Positions 60,630-64,000 of a stretch of 64,000 nucleotides of DNA are shown in pieces. Within the stretch, counting starts at the first letter, position 1. The number at the start of each line of letters is the position of its first letter. Origin of the DNA: Tsuneonella rigui (GTDB lineage: Bacteria; Pseudomonadota; Alphaproteobacteria; Sphingomonadales; Sphingomonadaceae). The stretch is taken from the NCBI RefSeq assembly GCF_003958625.1, contig NZ_RSEL01000013.1, positions 124,001-188,000 of the forward strand, in the 5' to 3' direction. A program made the translations under genes and the position numbers. The notes beneath the pieces are model-generated. The model was not told where the DNA came from. It saw nothing but the letters and a program-made list of their open reading frames with translations, and made no database searches.

Positions 60630-63350
60630 TCAGATCATCCCATCTGCGGCCGCATCGGCCGGTGTCGCCTGTCCGGAAACACCGGAAGCGAGGCGTTGTA
60701 AACCCTCGTCGAGTGTACAGCGTATGACAGGCGTGCCGGGTGGGAAGGCAGTGAGGAGCCGGCTGGGGAAGGCGGGCGAGAGTACCACGAAATGGCCGCG
60801 GTCTTCCTTCGAACGGATCAGCCGCCCGAATGCTTGCGCCAGCCGCGCGCGGATCAGGCGGTCGTCGTAGGCGCTGCCTCCACCCGCAGCGCGGCGCGCG
60901 CGGTGGAGGATGGTCGGGCGCGGCCAGGGCACTTGCTCCATCACCACGCAGCGCAAGCTCCGGCCCGGTACGTCGACCCCGTCGCGCAAGGCGTCGGTGC
61001 CGAGCAGCGAGGCGGCGGGATCATCGCGGAAGATATCGACCAGCGTCCCCGTGTCGATCGGATCGACATGCTGCGAGAACAGCGGCAGCCCGCTGCGGGC
61101 GAGCCGGTCGGCGATCCGCCCATGCACCGCGCGCAACCGGCGGATGGCGGTGAACAGGCCCAGCACCCCGCCGCCGCACGCCTCGATGATCCGGCCATAG
61201 GCGCCCGCCAGCGCCGGGATGTCCCCGCGCTGGATGTCGGTGACGATCAGCACCTCGGCGTTGCTGGCATAGTCGAATGGGCTCTCCGCCTCGCTCAGCC
61301 GGGGCTGCGCGTCGAGATGATGCGCCCCGCTGCGCGCGATCGCGGCGTCCCAGTCGGCGCCGTCCTTCAGCGTGGCGCTGGTCAGCATCACCCCATGCGC
61401 CGGTTCGAGCACCACGCGCGCGAATGGCTTCATCGGGTCGAGCCAGTGGCGGTGGAGGCCGACGTCGAATTCGCGCGTATCGCTGCGTTCGACCGCCAGC
61501 CAGTCGACGAACTCCGGATCGCCCGGGCCGCCGAGCCGGTCGAGCAGCGCCTCCCATGCCGCGAGCAGGTCGCAGCGCCATTGCAGCGAGTGCCGCGAAC
61601 CCTCGATCCGCGCGCGGCCCTGCGCGTCGAGCCAACCGGGTGGATCGGCGAGGATCGCCTCCAGCCGCCCGCCGAGCTTCATCAGCGGTGAGCGGATCGC
61701 GGCGAGCGCACCGGCGGCCTGTCCGGCCAGTTCGACCACCGGCCCATCGAGCCCGGCCGCCTCGGTCTCGATTCCGTAACCTGCTTCCTGTCCGCCGCTC
61801 TCGTCGCGCGCGTAAGTGGTCGCGCGTACCGCGCCGAGCAGCGCTTCGACCGGCCCGTGCGGCACGCCCTCGACCAGCCGCTGCAACCAGCCTTCGCTCG
61901 GCAGCACCTGTGCCGCTTCGAGTGCGGCCTCGATGGCATCGCCGCCCGCATCGTCGTAGCTCGCGACATCGGCCAACCGCGCGGCCAGACCACGCCGCCG
62001 TCCGCGTGATTGCTTCTCCGGTCCGACGATCCAGCGCCTGAGCTCGATCGCCTCGGCCCCCGTCAGTGCGGCGGCGAAAGTCGAATCCGCCGCCTCGAAC
62101 ACATGATGCCCTTCGTCGAACACGATCCGCGTCGGCCGCTGCGCATGGTCGCGCCCGCGCGCGGCGTTGACCATCACCAGCGCGTGGTTGGCGATGACGA
62201 GATCGGCCTGCGCGGAGGCGCGCGCGGCGTGCTCGATGAAGCATTTCCGGTAGTGCGGGCAGCCGGCATAGACGCACTCGCCGCGCTGGTCGGTCAACGC
62301 CGCGATCCCGCGCTTCCTGAACAGCGTGCCGAGCCAGCCGGGCAGGTCGCCGCCGATCATGTCGCCGTCCTGGCTGAACGCCGCCCACCGCGCGACCAGT
62401 TGCGCGAGGATCGCTGCACGCCCGCCGAACCCGCCCTGCAGCGCATCTTCCAGGTTGAGCAGGCACAGGTAGTTCTCGCGCCCCTTGCGCACCACCACGG
62501 GGCGCGTGCCGTCCTGCCGGGTATGCGGCCACGCGCGCGCGCTCTCGCGGCGGAGCTGGCGCTGGAGGTTCTTGGTGAAGGTACTGACCCACACGGTGCC
62601 GCCCGACCGCTCGCTCCACAAGTGCGCGGGGGCGAGATAGCCGAGCGTCTTGCCGATCCCGGTGCCCGCCTGGGCCAGCAATACGTGCGGCACCCCGCGC
62701 TTGGTCCGCGGCGCGAACACCGCGCCGGCCTCCCGCGCGTAGCGGCGCTGGCCCTCGCGCACCTCCGCGCCTTCGCCGGTCAGGCGGGCGAGGCGGCCTT
62801 CGACTTCCTCCTCCTCGATCAGCACGTGGCCCGGGGCGGGGCGCTCGGGCGCTTCCTCCCATTCGGGCAGGCGGGCGAATAGCCAGCGCTCGGCTTTCTC
62901 GGGCTTGCGAACGTGTGGCAGCAGCACCTGCGCCCACGGCCAGCGCATGCGGGTGAGGGATTGCAGAGTGGACCACGCGCCTTCGCGCTCGGGCCAGTCG
63001 TCGCTTTCGCAAGTCTCGATCAGCTTGCCGGCTGCGGCTTGAAGGAACGGCGGCACCGCGTCGTCGCCGGCGGGCTCGTCCATTCCCAGCGCGTGCGCCA
63101 GTCCCTTGGGCGTCGGCACTGCGAACCGCGCGGGATGCACGAAGGCGAACAACTCGAGCAGGTCGAGCCCGGAGAGATCGGGATAGCCAAGCCGCGTCGC
63201 CACCAGCGGCGCGTTGAGCAGCAGCAGCGGGGTATCCGCCGCCGCCATGACGGCATCGCCCTTGCCGCATCCGCGCGTCGCTTCACGATCGCGCAGCCAG
63301 GTGCCGGCGTGGCTCGCATGCAGGGCAGGGAGGAGAAGCGGAGCGCTCAC
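60630..63350 (-). CDS. DinG/XPD-like ATP-dependent DNA helicase
   Basis: This 906-residue superfamily 2 helicase has Walker A GTGIGKT (229-235), the DEGH box (412-415), and Cys296, Cys359, Cys364 and Cys370 between them, which suit the [4Fe-4S] cluster of the XPD/DinG group. Motif VI appears as QAFGRLIRSKEDRG near the C terminus. The first ~200 residues form an extra N-terminal domain conserved in the alphaproteobacterial relatives. The GTG at 63350 is used because the residues after it (LLLPALHASHAGTWL) look like the family; a later ATG at 63248 would cut them. Such helicases act on D-loops, R-loops or stalled forks. Confidence 0.9.
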   Translation of the reverse strand: MSAPLLLPALHASHAGTWLRDREATRGCGKGDAVMAAADTPLLLLNAPLVATRLGYPDLSGLDLLELFAFVHPARFAVPTPKGLAHALGMDEPAGDDAVPPFLQAAAGKLIETCESDDWPEREGAWSTLQSLTRMRWPWAQVLLPHVRKPEKAERWLFARLPEWEEAPERPAPGHVLIEEEEVEGRLARLTGEGAEVREGQRRYAREAGAVFAPRTKRGVPHVLLAQAGTGIGKTLGYLAPAHLWSERSGGTVWVSTFTKNLQRQLRRESARAWPHTRQDGTRPVVVRKGRENYLCLLNLEDALQGGFGGRAAILAQLVARWAAFSQDGDMIGGDLPGWLGTLFRKRGIAALTDQRGECVYAGCPHYRKCFIEHAARASAQADLVIANHALVMVNAARGRDHAQRPTRIVFDEGHHVFEAADSTFAAALTGAEAIELRRWIVGPEKQSRGRRRGLAARLADVASYDDAGGDAIEAALEAAQVLPSEGWLQRLVEGVPHGPVEALLGAVRATTYARDESGGQEAGYGIETEAAGLDGPVVELAGQAAGALAAIRSPLMKLGGRLEAILADPPGWLDAQGRARIEGSRHSLQWRCDLLAAWEALLDRLGGPGDPEFVDWLAVERSDTREFDVGLHRHWLDPMKPFARVVLEPAHGVMLTSATLKDGADWDAAIARSGAHHLDAQPRLSEAESPFDYASNAEVLIVTDIQRGDIPALAGAYGRIIEACGGGVLGLFTAIRRLRAVHGRIADRLARSGLPLFSQHVDPIDTGTLVDIFRDDPAASLLGTDALRDGVDVPGRSLRCVVMEQVPWPRPTILHRARRAAGGGSAYDDRLIRARLAQAFGRLIRSKEDRGHFVVLSPAFPSRLLTAFPPGTPVIRCTLDEGLQRLASGVSGQATPADAAADGMI

Positions 63351-63456
63351 TACCTACCCATGCGAAGCGCGGAACGAAAAGTAAACATCCTGCCTGTCCT
63401 ACAGGCGGGGAAACGGGTTAGGCGGGACGCATGACGGTCTCGCCAAAGCCAAATAG

Positions 63457-63580
63457 CCCTCTCTCCTTGAGGGAGAGGGTTGGGAGAGGGGGCCGCCGCG
63501 CAGCGGCGGCTGCGCCGCCGACCCCTCTCCCTCCGCCGCTAACGCGGCTCCTCCCTCTCCCTCAAGGGGAGAGGGGAAGG
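63457..63580. repeat. Large intergenic inverted repeat
   Basis: The outer arms (63457-63480 and 63553-63576) are near-perfect inverted copies rich in CCCTCTCC/GGAGAGGG, each itself nearly palindromic around CTTGAG. An inner GGAGAGGGG/CCCCTCTCC pair and a central GCCGCCGC-GCA-GCGGCGGC type hairpin (63491-63511) complete a long cruciform. No coding frame fits. This is a dispersed-repeat or small non-autonomous element type common in GC-rich proteobacteria, here between the helicase and lysK. Confidence 0.75.
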
Positions 63581-63669
63581 TGACAATGTGGACACCTCAG
63601 ATCGGCGCGAAGCATTTGGAAATGCAAAGGAATATCAGTCCATCTGAGTTTCGAAAAAAGGGGTACTTC

Positions 63670-63692
63670 AGTGTGACACGGAAGGTCACACT
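63670..63692. promoter_or_regulatory. Inverted repeat upstream of lysK
   Basis: AGTGTGAC and GTCACACT are perfect 8-base inverted arms with a 7-base spacer, 49 bases before the lysK ATG. The layout resembles an operator. The inner TGTGA-N9-TCACA is not a CRP site, which needs six bases between halves. The regulator is unknown. Confidence 0.5.
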
Positions 63693-63740
63693 CCCTGCCG
63701 ACTTGCCTCTCCCGCCCTCATGCGCGAAGGCGCGCACGCA

Positions 63741-64000
63741 ATGACTGACGATGCCCTGATCGAAGCCGCCCGCGTGTCCAAGGCTTGGCCGTTCGAGGAG
63801 GCGCGCAAGCTCTTGAAGCGCTATCCCGACGGCCGCCGGCCCGACGGGCAGCCGGTGGTGTTCGAAACCGGATATGGTCCCAGCGGCCTGCCGCACATCG
63901 GCACGTTCCAGGAAGTGCTGCGCACCACGCTGGTCCGCCGCGCGTTCGAGGCGCTGACCGGCGGTGCGCCCACGCGGCTGGTCGCTTTCAGCGACGACAT
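63741..64000 (+). CDS. lysK: Class I lysyl-tRNA synthetase, N-terminal part
   Basis: The first 86 codons are present; the gene runs off the right edge. The product starts [23 protein letters not shown] and contains [19 protein letters not shown], the nucleotide-binding HIGH-type motif (HIGT) of the class I LysRS used by many alphaproteobacteria in place of the class II enzyme. It charges tRNA-Lys in the cytoplasm. ATG at 63741 is preferred; an in-frame ATG at 63720 would add seven residues but has no ribosome site. Confidence 0.93.
   Translation, partial: MTDDALIEAARVSKAWPFEEARKLLKRYPDGRRPDGQPVVFETGYGPSGLPHIGTFQEVLRTTLVRRAFEALTGGAPTRLVAFSDD

Noticed and set aside
63670-63692. CRP/FNR-type site before lysK
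   Set aside because: TGTGA and TCACA are nine bases apart, not the six required for CRP.

Overview
The window is a gene-dense, GC-rich stretch of an alphaproteobacterial chromosome. The protein sequences look most like the Sphingomonadales (Sphingomonas/Novosphingobium/Erythrobacter group). Pointers are the full mraZ-to-ftsZ division and cell-wall (dcw) cluster with an alphaproteobacterial FtsZ tail, a type 2 ArgC, a class I lysyl-tRNA synthetase, the sulfite-reduction operon with DUF2849 and DUF934, and a palindromic intergenic repeat typical of this order. The species assignment is inference; no 16S gene is present.

Layout. 1-3.1 kb: end of a TamB-like gene, a REP-like palindrome, a fasciclin lipoprotein, a repeat-built secreted protein, a GH24 lysozyme, and an XRE regulator with three tandem operator copies followed by a membrane protein. 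3.8-6.7 kb: glnBA nitrogen assimilation and argC. 7-17.6 kb: mixed housekeeping genes (M17 aminopeptidase, map, ccmAB, an APC permease, phhB, an SDR, an AlkA-type glycosylase, a ferredoxin, cysteine synthase). 18.0-36.7 kb: the dcw cluster mraZ-rsmH-ftsL-ftsI-murE-murF-mraY-murD-ftsW-murG-murC-murB-ddl-ftsQ-ftsA-ftsZ, all on + and almost all joined by 4-base start/stop overlaps. 36.8-42 kb: an SPOR protein, YbjN, proC, a BI-1 family protein and a polyproline lipoprotein. 42-47.7 kb: tRNA-Ala, a sulfotransferase-glycosyltransferase fusion (probably accessory), obgE, proB, an extended SDR and a lipoprotein. 47.7-55.9 kb (minus strand): the assimilatory sulfate/sulfite operon cobA-DUF2849-cysI-DUF934-cysH, then sseA-metC-mscS. 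56-64 kb: queF-fumC, xthA, a PilZ protein, tRNA-Thr, a divergent SoxR/VOC pair sharing a SoxR box, sixA, a DinG-like helicase, a large inverted repeat and the start of lysK.

How the genes work together. The dcw cluster makes the peptidoglycan precursor (MurB-F, Ddl, MraY, MurG) and the septal machinery (FtsL, I, W, Q, A, Z). The regions before mraZ and before ftsZ both carry GANTC, TTAAC(C) and a DnaA-box-like site, which suggests cell-cycle control by CcrM/GcrA, CtrA and DnaA. GlnB and GlnA are the regulator and enzyme of ammonium assimilation, with a possible sigma-54 promoter. CobA starts the siroheme branch needed by CysI, while CysH feeds it sulfite and CysK makes cysteine.

I found no CRISPR array, transposase, integrase or clear prophage. 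The less ordinary signals are: a sixA reading frame whose only plausible start is CTG; a SoxR box placed to drive the VOC gene; three 17-base tandem operators; a low-GC patch inside murD; a sulfotransferase-glycosyltransferase fusion; and an orphan SH3-like gene that may be left over from a C40 peptidase. No clearly new multigene system was found.
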